Positions 8,596-18,170 of a stretch of DNA of 64,000 nt are shown here, in pieces. Made by a program: the position numbers and the translations under genes. How positions within the stretch are numbered: the stretch's first letter is position 1; every line of letters starts with the position of its first letter. The notes below the pieces were generated by a model. The model did no database searches. It had not been told where the DNA came from and saw nothing but the letters and a program-made list of their open reading frames with translations. Source of the DNA: Treponema sp. (GTDB lineage Bacteria > Spirochaetota > Spirochaetia > Treponematales > Breznakiellaceae); the NCBI GenBank assembly GCA_009781635.1, contig WQXU01000011.1, positions 39,380 to 103,379 of the forward strand, read 5' to 3'.

Positions 8596-11500
8596 TTATT
8601 CTCCAACCCTAAATGAGAATTCCTGGGTGAAAGGAACGCCGTCTATAACAACTACAGCAAGACCATAATACATTCCAGGATCATACAAAGACGTATCAAA
8701 ATATATATTTGAGTTATTGTTGACAGGTATTGGTTCGCCGTCTATATACCAGATATAATTAATATTGTAATACCCGTAATAGTAATTAACATTAGCATTG
8801 AACCATCCAGAAGAGTTAACTGAGTAACTTAAATATATATTATTGTTTTGCTCAAATACTGTAGTAATGGTATTTGGATTTGTATGTATTTGACCTTGAG
8901 GCTGTTCAAAGACAGGGAATCTGAAAGACGGAGTTGAAACTCCTGAAGAATTATAAAGACGGCCGTCGTAAATTACAGCATACTGGGCATTTAAAAAGAG
9001 AACTCTGTTAGAAAGCTGATAACCCAAAGCAGGATTAAAAGTATCATCAAATACAATTTTGCTTACTTCGCTTGCCTGTCTTTCTGTTAACCATTGGTTT
9101 GCATCCCAGTTAATGCCTGCAAAGTACTGTATACGGAAGAACTCATCTGTAATCTTCGGGCTTGAATTAAATACAGGTTTAATAAGGGGTTCTGTGTACG
9201 ATAAGGTTTTGGTGCTGATGCTGTAGGATGCTCCTGCTGTATTTGCGTTTTGTATTCTTAACTCTCCAAGGCCTGCATTTGCAGTCACTGTGGCTCTTCC
9301 CCTTGAGTTTGTTCCGGAGTAATCAACTTCAAATACATATGTTTTTCCCGCTTCCACAAAAGGATAAATAAACTCGGCTTTTTCAAACCCTGTAAACTCA
9401 GAACTACTTACCCATAACTCTGCGCTTGAATAATCTGCAAGGCGGAAATTAAAGGCAGTTGTCTGCGGCAGTAATTTGTCCATATGTACTATTAATTTTA
9501 CGCCTTCAGGATGCGGCTCGGCAGTGAATGTTGCGCCAAATATACGGGGATATGTATAGGGTGTTGTTGTAATGCTCTGTGTATAAAAAGTTCCGCGCTG
9601 ACTGTCTGTCGGATAAATATCATCATCATCATAATTAAAATGATACTGGAAGGTACTAAAACATGTTCTGCCGATAAAGCTTGAGGGATTTCCTACCCAG
9701 AATGGTATATTTGTTGCGTCTGTAATATCAAAAATTACCGGTGTATCAAAGCTTCTTGAGTATCCCCATTGCGCGGCAGGATCGTTCCAGGAAGTACCGC
9801 TTACAATTGCGTATCTGTACTGCGGATCTAAAACGCCTGCTTTATTAAAATCGGATAAAACAGGATCTGTATTTACCCTGAGGTTGTTTCCATCCAGAAA
9901 CAATGCAAGGCTTGAAGCATTTGTAAAATATAGTTCTCCTCTTCCGCCTGTTGCAGTAACGGTAATTTCCGGAGTACTCATGTTGAGATTTCCCTGCCAG
10001 TTTAACCTGAAGCGGTATTCCTTGCCGGCATCTACATATGGGTAGATTACTTCGTAAAAATCAGGGCGGTTATTAACATCATTCCAGTAAGCTTCAAAAC
10101 TTCCGCCAGCCGTTAAATTCTGAAACTGAACGCCTGTTATTTCCATAGGAAGGCCTCTGTAATCCGCTCTTAAACGAATGCCTTGAGGAACTGCTGTTGC
10201 AGTAAAACGCGGGCTTTCATCGTAAGAAGGAGGCGCATATTGATATGAGGGTACTACCGATTTAACTTTTATAAAAAGTGTTCCCTTTATTTCATTATGG
10301 CCGACCTGGAATTGCATATCACGCCCTGTAGCAGAGTTAACGCGTGTAGTTGATATTATTGTAAAATGTTCTCTTTCATCATTTAAGTCAATGAAAGTAT
10401 TTTTATTATTTTCGTGGTTTTGCGTATCATTAATGTGCTGGAAGTTAATTTGACGATCCCCTTCTTCTGTCCATGCTTCAAATTCATAGGCGTATCTTAT
10501 ACTGTTTTCCAGAGGTAATGTCATTCCAATTATCTGATACCAGAAAATATCATAATAATTTGGATAATCCAAAACATCCAAAGTTGTGATTTTTACAGTT
10601 GAATCTTCCAGAATTTCATATGTCAGGCTGTCTATGTATCTTCCTGCTCTCCAGAAGCTGTACGATACTCCAAAATTACAGGTGGTGCTTCCATCTGCGG
10701 CTATCTGTGCCGGTTCCATTTCATATATATGAACCTTTGTTCCTTCAGGGCCGTTGCGTGTCTCCTCGACTGTAAAATATAGATTTCTTCCTGCGAATGT
10801 TGAAGAAACATTCATAAGCCAGGTACCGTTATGATAAAAAGGAGATACTCCCATTTTGGTAAATGCAGGGATCTCGACTCTTGCCACGCGGTTAAGATAG
10901 TTTTCATCAGAGAAAGCTGTGACAACAGCGGAAACAACATGCTCGCCGTTCAGCTCCCCGCCGTAAACACTGCCTGAAACCTGAACTATTCCCTTAAAAT
11001 CTCCCAGTGAAAAAGTGTGGGATGCAAGAGTCTCAAGACCTGAATATATGTGAACAAGTTCACTCCAGCTTGCCATCATATTCCCGTATGTAGCAGAGAG
11101 ATTTAAAAGATAGTAACCGGGTAAGAGATCAAAGAAATCTCCCTTTCCCTGCATTAGATCAGCTATAACTTCCGTATTTAAAGTACCGTAACCAAAACGA
11201 TCGCTTAAAGGCGAAATAGCAAGAGTTGCCTCTGTTACGACCGCTGGGAAATCAATAACATACCTGAATACGCCGGGGGCTCCGCTGAAAATTCCTGTCC
11301 GCAGGTCTATTGAGACATTCCTTGAACCGGATTTTTCTACTGTAACAGAAGAGCTTCCGCGCGCAGCCTCGTATTCAATGCCGTTAATCATCAAATAACC
11401 AAATGCGTTTATTGCCCAGGTTCCTTCTTCGAGCGTGATGCCCCCTGTCGTGTTTGGTTTCAGCAAAGTTAATGTGTTTAATTCACCTTCTTTGGAAAAT

Positions 11501-11706
11501 TCAATTTCGATCCTTTCGAATATTGAAGCTGACGCTATGTCATTGGGGCGTATTGTTCTGTCCGCTGTTTCAACAGAGACAATAACATTTCCTTCAATAC
11601 CGTTATTTACAAGATCGTCAAGACAGGCTGTTATTGTAAAAATCAGGAAAATGCCCAGGGTAAAGGCTATTGCGCCTTTTTGCAGCAATTTTAATGTTTG
11701 TTTCAT
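8596..11706 (-). CDS. Very large lipoprotein with internal duplication
   Basis: 1036-residue lipoprotein with lipobox ITAC (Cys28). The N-terminal domain (about 35-245) matches the downstream 452-aa lipoprotein: TWAINAFGYLMINGIEYEAARG, an FRYVIDFP strand and ELVHIYSG. Two related blocks follow, roughly residues 495-710 and 720-930. Each has a FTA..P.G..L start, a YPFV(E/D)AGK.Y.F strand and a GxGEL.xxNA strand. The C-terminal 70 residues (IWYIDGEPIPV ... FTQEFSFRVGE) resemble the end of the upstream 871-aa protein. All of this suggests a beta-sandwich, multi-domain surface protein. The gene lies 15 nt after the Ig-like gene with a good AAGGAG. No enzyme motif is visible; function unknown, perhaps adhesion or glycan binding. 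Confidence 0.75.
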   Translation of the reverse strand: MKQTLKLLQKGAIAFTLGIFLIFTITACLDDLVNNGIEGNVIVSVETADRTIRPNDIASASIFERIEIEFSKEGELNTLTLLKPNTTGGITLEEGTWAINAFGYLMINGIEYEAARGSSSVTVEKSGSRNVSIDLRTGIFSGAPGVFRYVIDFPAVVTEATLAISPLSDRFGYGTLNTEVIADLMQGKGDFFDLLPGYYLLNLSATYGNMMASWSELVHIYSGLETLASHTFSLGDFKGIVQVSGSVYGGELNGEHVVSAVVTAFSDENYLNRVARVEIPAFTKMGVSPFYHNGTWLMNVSSTFAGRNLYFTVEETRNGPEGTKVHIYEMEPAQIAADGSTTCNFGVSYSFWRAGRYIDSLTYEILEDSTVKITTLDVLDYPNYYDIFWYQIIGMTLPLENSIRYAYEFEAWTEEGDRQINFQHINDTQNHENNKNTFIDLNDEREHFTIISTTRVNSATGRDMQFQVGHNEIKGTLFIKVKSVVPSYQYAPPSYDESPRFTATAVPQGIRLRADYRGLPMEITGVQFQNLTAGGSFEAYWNDVNNRPDFYEVIYPYVDAGKEYRFRLNWQGNLNMSTPEITVTATGGRGELYFTNASSLALFLDGNNLRVNTDPVLSDFNKAGVLDPQYRYAIVSGTSWNDPAAQWGYSRSFDTPVIFDITDATNIPFWVGNPSSFIGRTCFSTFQYHFNYDDDDIYPTDSQRGTFYTQSITTTPYTYPRIFGATFTAEPHPEGVKLIVHMDKLLPQTTAFNFRLADYSSAELWVSSSEFTGFEKAEFIYPFVEAGKTYVFEVDYSGTNSRGRATVTANAGLGELRIQNANTAGASYSISTKTLSYTEPLIKPVFNSSPKITDEFFRIQYFAGINWDANQWLTERQASEVSKIVFDDTFNPALGYQLSNRVLFLNAQYAVIYDGRLYNSSGVSTPSFRFPVFEQPQGQIHTNPNTITTVFEQNNNIYLSYSVNSSGWFNANVNYYYGYYNINYIWYIDGEPIPVNNNSNIYFDTSLYDPGMYYGLAVVVIDGVPFTQEFSFRVGE

Positions 11707-11721
11707 TTACATATCTCCTTA

Positions 11722-14337
11722 TTAATTAACCGAGAACCGTAATTCCTGGGAATACGGAACATTGTTTCTGTAGGCAATTACAAGTATGCGGTAGGTTCCG
11801 CTGCCGTAATCAGCGCCGTTGACAGTAAGGCTCCTGCCTTTTTCATCTGCAAGTTCAATGCCGTCTATATACCATCTGAACGCCTGATATGAACCTTCTA
11901 CAGCTACTGTAAGATTTCCTTCCGCCGGCAGTGAAACAACGCCGGATTTATCAAGGGCTACTACTACATTATTAATGCCGTTATTAACTGTAATGGTGCC
12001 GTTTACAATTCCTGTATCCTCAGGAGCTGCCTGAACAAGGGCCGTCTTGGCGCTTGTAATAGTTCCTGTATTTCCGGTTCGCGTTATGCTCACATGAAGA
12101 GCATGATCTTCGTCGGCTGCAACAGGCGTATATGTTGAAAGCGTTGCGCCTGTTATCGGAGTATCAGCTCTGTACCACTGATAACTTATGGTTCCAATTC
12201 CCCAGATATTGCTTAAGTTTACACCTAATGTGCTTCCGACTCTGGGAGAGCCTGTAATAAGGATTGAACCTGTTAAAATGGAGCGCTCCACATTAACTGT
12301 GACAGTATCCGTTTTTGAAGAATCTAAAGCAGATGCGGCTTTAATGGTCAGGGTATGCGCTGTTTCATCTGCGGCAATATTTAAATGTCCGTTTGTTATT
12401 GTAGTGCCTGTGATGCCGCCTTCAACTGTCCAAATTACAGTCTGCGGGGGATTATTTAATCCTGTTATTGAAGCGATAAATGTAAAAGGACTTCCAATAG
12501 TTACATCGGCTTCCTGCGGGCTTATTGCAACGCTTTGGACAACAGGTAAAAGGCTTGCATCAAGAAGGTGAACGGTAGTGGATCCCGATTTGGAATCATC
12601 CTCCACCGATGTTGCAGTAACAGTTATCGCAGAAGCGCTTTCATCCTCGGCTACTGAAAGAAGCCCGGACTCATCAATTTGTGTGTCATCTGAAGCTCCT
12701 GTAACACTCCATAAAACTGCAGAAGACGGATTGTTAAGTCCTATGACAGATGCGCTGAACTGCTGGGTATTACCCTTGCCGACAATTGGATTTTGCGGGC
12801 TTACATTTACAATTGTTACAACAGGCTCCGGCGGATTCTCAACTATAACTTCCGCGGTTCCGCTTACATTTGTGTCCAGAGCGGAAGTTGCAATTACTTC
12901 CAGGGTTTCGGCTGTTTCGTTAGCAGCAACAGTAAGAAGTCCTGAAGATGAAATTGAAGTTCCTGCTATGCCGCCTTCGACATTCCACGTTACAGTTTGA
13001 GAAGGATTATTAGTACCGGCTACTATTGCAAAGAACTGATGCACGCCGCCCTTGATTAATGTAATTGATGAGGGCGTAATATTTACACTTGTTACTGTCG
13101 GGACTGGAATTGTAACAGATGCAGTGTCAGAAACAGTAATATTCTGCGTAGATGTCGCAGTAACGATTATTGTTTGTGAAGTTTCAAGTAATGCTACAGT
13201 TAAAAGACCATCGGATGAAATTGTTGTTTCCTGAGACGAGTTTTCTGTTATGCTCCATGACACAGTCTGAGAAGGATCATTATCTCCTGTTACAAGCGCT
13301 GTAAACTGCTGTGTGCCGCCAATTGCGACTGTTGGTGTTTTTGGAGAGACAGTTACCCCAGTTACAACAGGTGTGGGAGCAGCTTCCGCCAAAACAGGAC
13401 CAACTGCAAGACTTGTAACGGTTCCAAGGGAGCCGGCTCTTGAGACAGCTACTCTTAAAAATTTACCAACATCATCTTCTGTTGGTGTATAAATTATGCT
13501 AGTAGCGCCTTCTATATCTTCAGTTTCGGTTGAGACAGCAGTATCTGATCTTTTCCACTGATAGCTTAGATCCCCGCTTCCTGAAAGATTTTCTGTATTG
13601 GCAGTCAAATCCATTTTAACAACCTGGGCTACTCCTGTAATGATAACAGTCCCATGCAGATCGGGCATAGTAACGGTTACAGTCGCAGTTCCGGATATAT
13701 CATTATCAAATGTGGATGTCGCTTTTACTGTAAGCGTTGCAGCGCTTTCATTAACGGCAACAGTAAGATTTCCTCCTGCGGCAGTTATCGATGTTCCCGC
13801 ACCTGCGCCTTCAACTGTCCATGATACAGACTGGGGAGGGCTGTTTGTTCCGCTTACTACAGCAGTAAATAACTGTGTTCCGCCCATTGCGACAGCAGGA
13901 CTGGAAGGTGAAACTGTAACGGCTGTAACAGTGGGAGTAGGAGCGCTTTCCGGTAAAACCCTTCCGCGCGCTTCACTTTGTATAAAACCAGTGTTGCCCG
14001 AGCGTGTAACCTGAACTTTTAAGAATTTGTCTACATCATTTACGCCGGGTGTGTAGCTTAGCTCTGTTGCGCCTGTGATTTCAAAAAACTCACCGTTTAC
14101 ATAATCACCCCTCATCCACTGGTAGGAAATAGTTCCGGATCCCAAAAGACTTTCGGTATTCGCATTCAGACTCTGTCCTGCCTGCGCGGCGCCTGTAATG
14201 GAAACAGTTCCTGTAAGAGGCGTGGGTGTACCCTCACCTGGAGGGGTATCCGGACAGCCAATTAATGCAAGTGCAACCAGCGCAAAACATAATATGGAAA
14301 GTAATTTTTTCCTGTTTTGCCATCCTTTTTTCTTCAT
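11722..14337 (-). CDS. Ig-like (BIG_2) repeat lipoprotein, first gene of operon
   Basis: 871-residue lipoprotein with lipobox LIGC (Cys28). It contains five bacterial Ig-like BIG_2 repeats, each starting VxxVxVSP and carrying the core (T)V.W.V.G, SGLLTVA, ESA and VTATS. Interspersed are three copies of a second module starting G(T/S)(V/I)xITG and containing ISYQWxR ... YTPxxxDxxxxLxVxxTRxGNTG. The C-terminal domain (about 780-871) ends with WYIDGIEL ... YSQELRFSVN, shared with the next gene. BIG_2 repeats are common in intimin/invasin-type adhesins. AAGGAG is eight bases upstream of the ATG. An 11-base poly-G/C tract lies 78-88 nt upstream, so expression may switch on and off. Confidence 0.85.
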   Translation of the reverse strand: MKKKGWQNRKKLLSILCFALVALALIGCPDTPPGEGTPTPLTGTVSITGAAQAGQSLNANTESLLGSGTISYQWMRGDYVNGEFFEITGATELSYTPGVNDVDKFLKVQVTRSGNTGFIQSEARGRVLPESAPTPTVTAVTVSPSSPAVAMGGTQLFTAVVSGTNSPPQSVSWTVEGAGAGTSITAAGGNLTVAVNESAATLTVKATSTFDNDISGTATVTVTMPDLHGTVIITGVAQVVKMDLTANTENLSGSGDLSYQWKRSDTAVSTETEDIEGATSIIYTPTEDDVGKFLRVAVSRAGSLGTVTSLAVGPVLAEAAPTPVVTGVTVSPKTPTVAIGGTQQFTALVTGDNDPSQTVSWSITENSSQETTISSDGLLTVALLETSQTIIVTATSTQNITVSDTASVTIPVPTVTSVNITPSSITLIKGGVHQFFAIVAGTNNPSQTVTWNVEGGIAGTSISSSGLLTVAANETAETLEVIATSALDTNVSGTAEVIVENPPEPVVTIVNVSPQNPIVGKGNTQQFSASVIGLNNPSSAVLWSVTGASDDTQIDESGLLSVAEDESASAITVTATSVEDDSKSGSTTVHLLDASLLPVVQSVAISPQEADVTIGSPFTFIASITGLNNPPQTVIWTVEGGITGTTITNGHLNIAADETAHTLTIKAASALDSSKTDTVTVNVERSILTGSILITGSPRVGSTLGVNLSNIWGIGTISYQWYRADTPITGATLSTYTPVAADEDHALHVSITRTGNTGTITSAKTALVQAAPEDTGIVNGTITVNNGINNVVVALDKSGVVSLPAEGNLTVAVEGSYQAFRWYIDGIELADEKGRSLTVNGADYGSGTYRILVIAYRNNVPYSQELRFSVN

Positions 14338-14414
14338 AAAGAGACTCCTTTTATATAGATTGATTTAACGAGAATGCTTTGTAGTTTATTTTGTTTATTG
14401 TGATGATATTTAGC

Positions 14415-14425
14415 GGGGGGGGGGG
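14415..14425 (-). promoter_or_regulatory. Homopolymeric G11 (C11 on coding strand) tract upstream of lipoprotein operon
   Basis: Eleven consecutive G lie between the divergent 14578 gene and the Ig-like lipoprotein gene, a run far beyond chance in this AT-rich stretch. On the minus strand the C run sits just upstream of a TAAATA that could be a -10 box. The tract would then fill part of the -35/-10 spacer, where length changes alter promoter strength. In T. pallidum, poly-G tracts upstream of tpr genes control transcription this way; applying it here is inference. Confidence 0.6.
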
Positions 14426-14577
14426 TATTCTTTACACTTTATAGTTATATCTTCAAATATAACAAATTTATTCATTCGGTATTTATATAGTAATGAAGAC
14501 TTTTTTGTCAATATATTAAAAAGTGTTAAGTAAAATGCATAGTATGAAAAAAATACTAAATTTGATATAGTAATAAA

Positions 14578-15489
14578 ATGAAAATCATCAAAAGCGTCTA
14601 CGATGAAAACTGGCTTTATGCCTTTTGTAAATCATTTTTTTTACCGTCTTTGCGTCCGGCTTTTTGCAAGGCTGTTCCCTCAATATTCTTTAATTTTTTT
14701 TTAAGGCAGTACCATGCCGCATTTTTACCGGGCAGAATTCCTGTAACAGGCGTGGATCACACTCTGGATGAAAAAATACCTTTTGCGCCTTTATGGATTA
14801 AAATTTACCTTGATTTTGTTCATTACTGGATAAGGATGCTTTCTTTCTTTCTTCGCCGTTATAAAAGAGATGCATATGTTCCCTGTAGAGATTTTATTTA
14901 TTCAATGGGGGAGCTGTACGAACATGCTGCGGAAGTTTACAAAAGGAATATGTCTACAACAAAACGTCCATTCTACATAGCAACTCCGCGTTTTTTTCTG
15001 ATACACATGGTAGACCCTCATTTAATGTGTATTCCAAGCCTTCATGTTATGGTAGTAATTCACGCCTATACGCAATTTGCCGCCATTGCAAAACAAATGG
15101 GTAAATATGAAGAATTAAAAGAACAGATAGACGAAATGAAATGCGGCGCTCTTGCCATTAGCCAGGCAATTCTCTTTGTCAAACAGCACAGCGTTAACTG
15201 TTTACCGGCTGCCTTTTATGCAATGACAATGTTTAACAAAGAACATTTCCCTGTGCAGGAAGCGGAAAGTTTTTTAGACCTTCTCTTTAGTCCTGCGCCG
15301 CTTCCGGCGGATGGGCAAAAATATAGAAATGTCCATCCTTCAGCTTCCCCGGCTACAAGGATTTCACAGGAAGACCAGGTGCAGATAAAGGAGCATATAC
15401 TGTCCTTGTACTACAAATTTTTGGAGGAAGGCAAAACATCAAAGGCATGGCATGAACCTCTTATAAATTTCCTTCGCAATTACAAATAA
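14578..15489 (+). CDS. Conserved hypothetical protein, weak PAP2-like motifs
   Basis: 303-residue protein I cannot assign. The middle contains HMVDPHLMCIPSLHVMVV (about 144-161) and further on FVKQHSVNCLPAAFYA. The PSLH and the later His-containing block recall the second and third motifs of PAP2 phosphatases, but the Arg of motif 1 and the full SRxxxxxH are not clear, and the membrane segments are weak. A TATAGT lies six bases before the ATG and no Shine-Dalgarno is seen, so the transcript could be leaderless. It is followed 20 nt later by an rluA-type gene and they may be co-transcribed. Function unknown. Confidence 0.6.
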   Translation: MKIIKSVYDENWLYAFCKSFFLPSLRPAFCKAVPSIFFNFFLRQYHAAFLPGRIPVTGVDHTLDEKIPFAPLWIKIYLDFVHYWIRMLSFFLRRYKRDAYVPCRDFIYSMGELYEHAAEVYKRNMSTTKRPFYIATPRFFLIHMVDPHLMCIPSLHVMVVIHAYTQFAAIAKQMGKYEELKEQIDEMKCGALAISQAILFVKQHSVNCLPAAFYAMTMFNKEHFPVQEAESFLDLLFSPAPLPADGQKYRNVHPSASPATRISQEDQVQIKEHILSLYYKFLEEGKTSKAWHEPLINFLRNYK

Positions 15490-15509
15490 CAAGGTTTTAA
15501 TCATTTTTT

Positions 15510-16217
15510 ATGAAAGAAATAAATGTATTGCCTTTAAAAGACAGAATTCTTTATAAGGATGATGTTTGCCTTGTCATTAACAAGTTAAAAGGCGAATCTG
15601 TAGAGGGCGCTAAAGACGGGATTACAGATCTTGCTCTTAATCTTATGTCGTTTCTAAATACAGATACTGCAGAAGCTGTAAACCGCCTTGATGTTCCAGT
15701 GACAGGCTGTGCTCTTTTTGCCCTTTGCAGGGATTCACTTGTCTTTTTTAATAATTCATTTTCCGGTAGAAATGAGTTTACTCCTGTTAAACGCTACTGG
15801 GCAATTGCAGAAAAACCTTCAAGCCCTCCGCCTGAAAGAGGAGAGCTTGTTCACTACATAGAAACAAAAAAGAAAGTAAATAAATCCTTTGCGTATAACG
15901 AAGACTCCGAAGGCCGCAAAAAAGCTTCATTAAAATACAGGATAACAGGAGAAGGCAAAAATTATCTTTTTATGGAAATAGAACTTCTTTCAGGCAGGCA
16001 TCATCAGATACGCGCTCAGCTTGCGGCGGCTGGAATTCACATAAAAGGCGATTTAAAGTACGGCGCAAAACGCAGCGAGAAAGAAGGCGGCATTCGCCTT
16101 CATGCAAGGTATCTTTGTTTTACAGATTTTAAAGATAAAAACAAAAGAATAAACGTAACAGCCGATCCGCCGCAAATGGATAATTTATGGAATGCCTTTA
16201 CATATTCTATTCGATAA
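15510..16217 (+). CDS. RluA-family RNA pseudouridine synthase
   Basis: Isomerises uridine to pseudouridine in rRNA or tRNA. The catalytic Asp lies in VNRLDVPVTG (about residues 58-67), equivalent to the HRLDxxTSG motif. The second family block is LLSGRHHQIRAQLAAAGIHIKGDLKYG (about 160-186). At 235 aa it lacks an S4 domain, like short RluA/RluC-type relatives. The target base cannot be predicted. The 3' end overlaps the convergent GH3 gene by 11 nt. Confidence 0.85.
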   Translation: MKEINVLPLKDRILYKDDVCLVINKLKGESVEGAKDGITDLALNLMSFLNTDTAEAVNRLDVPVTGCALFALCRDSLVFFNNSFSGRNEFTPVKRYWAIAEKPSSPPPERGELVHYIETKKKVNKSFAYNEDSEGRKKASLKYRITGEGKNYLFMEIELLSGRHHQIRAQLAAAGIHIKGDLKYGAKRSEKEGGIRLHARYLCFTDFKDKNKRINVTADPPQMDNLWNAFTYSIR

Positions 16218-17397
16218 TTCCAAGCAAAAGTTTTTCGTAAATAATTCTCTGCGCAGCTTCCTGCAGTCTTTCATATGAAAGCCTGCCGTCTTCCAAAGCT
16301 GTCATAATTGCCCTGTGTGTGCTTCTCAAATAAGGAGGCCAGACAAGAACCATGTCAGAGCCTGCTATAATAGACAGCACTGTAGCATCTTCAGGTTTTA
16401 AATTTCCTGCGGCTGTCATTATAAAATCATCGCTGATTATTATACCGTCAAATTTAAGGCTGACCCTTAAAATATCATTTAAAAAAACAGGAGAAAGGCT
16501 TGCAATTTTATCATCAATAAAAGGGACAGAAGTGTGAGCTGCCATTACAGCTCTTGCGCCCTTGTTTACAGCTTCCCGAAAAGGATAAACAAGAATGTCA
16601 AACCCTGCTTCATCGGTGTTTAAAACAGAAACTGCATAATGAGGATCATGGCCTGCGCTGCCCGGAAAATGTTTTAAAACGCATAACACACCGGATTCTG
16701 CCATGCTTTGCATGAAGAGGCTTGCCGCTTTTGCCGTAAAACCGGGGTTCGGCCCGTATGAACGCATTGCAAGAAAATCGCGGTTTTCATCAATAAGATG
16801 CTCCGCTACAGGTGCAAAATTCATGTTAAAACCAAGATCGTTTAATTCAGCCCCTGCTTTAAAACTGTCATTTTGTAATTTTGAAAGAGCCGCTTTCTCT
16901 CCTTCAGCCTTAAAAACATCCCAATATGAGGAAGCAGAAGGCAATGATGCAACTGAACGCGGAAGGCGGTTTACCGTTCCTCCTTCGTGGTCCACGGCAA
17001 TAAACGGAGCGATCCCTGATTGATTTATTATAAGGGATGAGCACTGTGATATTAATGAGCGGATGGTACCGGTATTGGTATTGAGGTTGTATCTGAAAAA
17101 CATTATTCCGCCTGCAGGAGCTCCGCTAAGGAGTTCAATCATATGGGGAAGAAGGCCAGTATTTCCGTCAATACCCGTTATTAAAAGCTGCGAGGCAAGA
17201 AGGCTTTCACTCATGGAGGATACAATCTCCGATGAACGGATACGAAGAGGATCAATAATAACCTCTTCTGCGGTTTCAACATCAGAATCAGCATGTACAA
17301 TGACGCTTCTTGAGCATGATATCAAAAGGAAAATGCAAAAAATTAGAATACAAGGGATGAGTATAAGCTTACTTGTGTTTTTAACATCTGTGTTCAT
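16207..17397 (-). CDS. Glycoside hydrolase family 3 lipoprotein (NagZ-like)
   Basis: GH3 hydrolase, probably beta-N-acetylhexosaminidase acting on peptidoglycan or chitin-type sugars. The substrate loop AVDHEGGTVNRLP lies at about 134-146. The acid/base block is KHFPGSAGHDPH (about 224-235) and the nucleophile Asp is in ISDDF (about 307-311). The N-terminus has a signal sequence with LISC (Cys28), so it is a lipoprotein, unlike cytoplasmic NagZ; it would act outside the inner membrane. The length of 396 aa fits a single TIM-barrel GH3 domain. Substrate is inferred. Confidence 0.85.
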   Translation of the reverse strand: MNTDVKNTSKLILIPCILIFCIFLLISCSRSVIVHADSDVETAEEVIIDPLRIRSSEIVSSMSESLLASQLLITGIDGNTGLLPHMIELLSGAPAGGIMFFRYNLNTNTGTIRSLISQCSSLIINQSGIAPFIAVDHEGGTVNRLPRSVASLPSASSYWDVFKAEGEKAALSKLQNDSFKAGAELNDLGFNMNFAPVAEHLIDENRDFLAMRSYGPNPGFTAKAASLFMQSMAESGVLCVLKHFPGSAGHDPHYAVSVLNTDEAGFDILVYPFREAVNKGARAVMAAHTSVPFIDDKIASLSPVFLNDILRVSLKFDGIIISDDFIMTAAGNLKPEDATVLSIIAGSDMVLVWPPYLRSTHRAIMTALEDGRLSYERLQEAAQRIIYEKLLLGIIE

Positions 17398-17451
17398 ATA
17401 TTGACTATTTTATACGATTAATGTTATTTTACAATATATCAGGAGGGACAT

Positions 17452-18096
17452 ATGGAAGAGAATGTTTTCAGTGTATCATTGGCAAAAAATCCTTTAATTG
17501 CCATTAACATAACGCCTGGTCATTTTACTACAAATAACGCGCATACCAATAGTTTTCTGGATGTAAGCACTTTAAAAAGCGATACTGCAGTTGCAAGAGA
17601 TGTTGCAAGAGAACTTGCAATCCCCTATTTATCAAGTACGCCTGTTGATACAATTGTTTGTATGGAAAAGATGGAAGTAATAGGCGCGTATCTTGCGCAG
17701 GAACTTGTTCAGGAAGGAACATCTGGAATAAACTCCGGTAACTCAATTCATGTAGTATCGCCTATTAATAATGCCTATGGAAAGCTTGTTTTCCCGGGAA
17801 ATGTGGCAAAATGGATAAACGGAAAAAATATTTTATTGCTTGTTGCGACAATATCATCCGGGCGGACGCTCAATATTGCCCTTGAATGCATAAGTTATTA
17901 CGGCGGGAATCTTGCGGGTATTTCGGCCCTGTACCGCGCTTTGGATATAAATGCAAGTTTAAGCGTGCACACCCTGTTTACATCGGAAGACATACCCGAT
18001 TATAAACTCTTTACAACAAACGAATGTGAAATGTGCAGAAACGGACAAAAACTGGATGCGATTATCTCAAGCGAAGGTTATACAAAAATTGAATAA
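17452..18096 (+). CDS. Phosphoribosyltransferase-like protein
   Basis: 214 residues with a type I PRTase fold outline. A hydrophobic beta strand followed by VATISSGRTLNIALECI (about 128-144) stands where active enzymes have the PRPP loop DD..TTGGT. Here the two acidic residues are replaced, so catalysis is doubtful. Near the C-terminus is CEMCRNGQKLDAII, a feature I recall in orotate-PRTase-like proteins of fermenting bacteria. Shine-Dalgarno AGGAGGG precedes the ATG at good spacing. Substrate unknown. It lies 75 nt before the decarboxylase beta gene on the same strand. Confidence 0.65.
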   Translation: MEENVFSVSLAKNPLIAINITPGHFTTNNAHTNSFLDVSTLKSDTAVARDVARELAIPYLSSTPVDTIVCMEKMEVIGAYLAQELVQEGTSGINSGNSIHVVSPINNAYGKLVFPGNVAKWINGKNILLLVATISSGRTLNIALECISYYGGNLAGISALYRALDINASLSVHTLFTSEDIPDYKLFTTNECEMCRNGQKLDAIISSEGYTKIE

Positions 18097-18170
18097 TATA
18101 TAAGGCTTTAGTAAAACAGGCTTTTGGTTTTGCAGAAAGTCCAATATTCATAATTAAGGAGAATTATATT

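Noticed and set aside
12188..14014. Several plus-strand frames of 60-140 codons inside the Ig-like lipoprotein gene
   Set aside because: They are antisense to the BIG_2 repeats, share their periodic composition and have no ribosome sites or known motifs.
14415..14425. Treating the G11 tract as a sequencing artefact
   Set aside because: Its exact length may be misread, but its place just upstream of a surface lipoprotein operon is biologically meaningful, so it was kept with moderate confidence.
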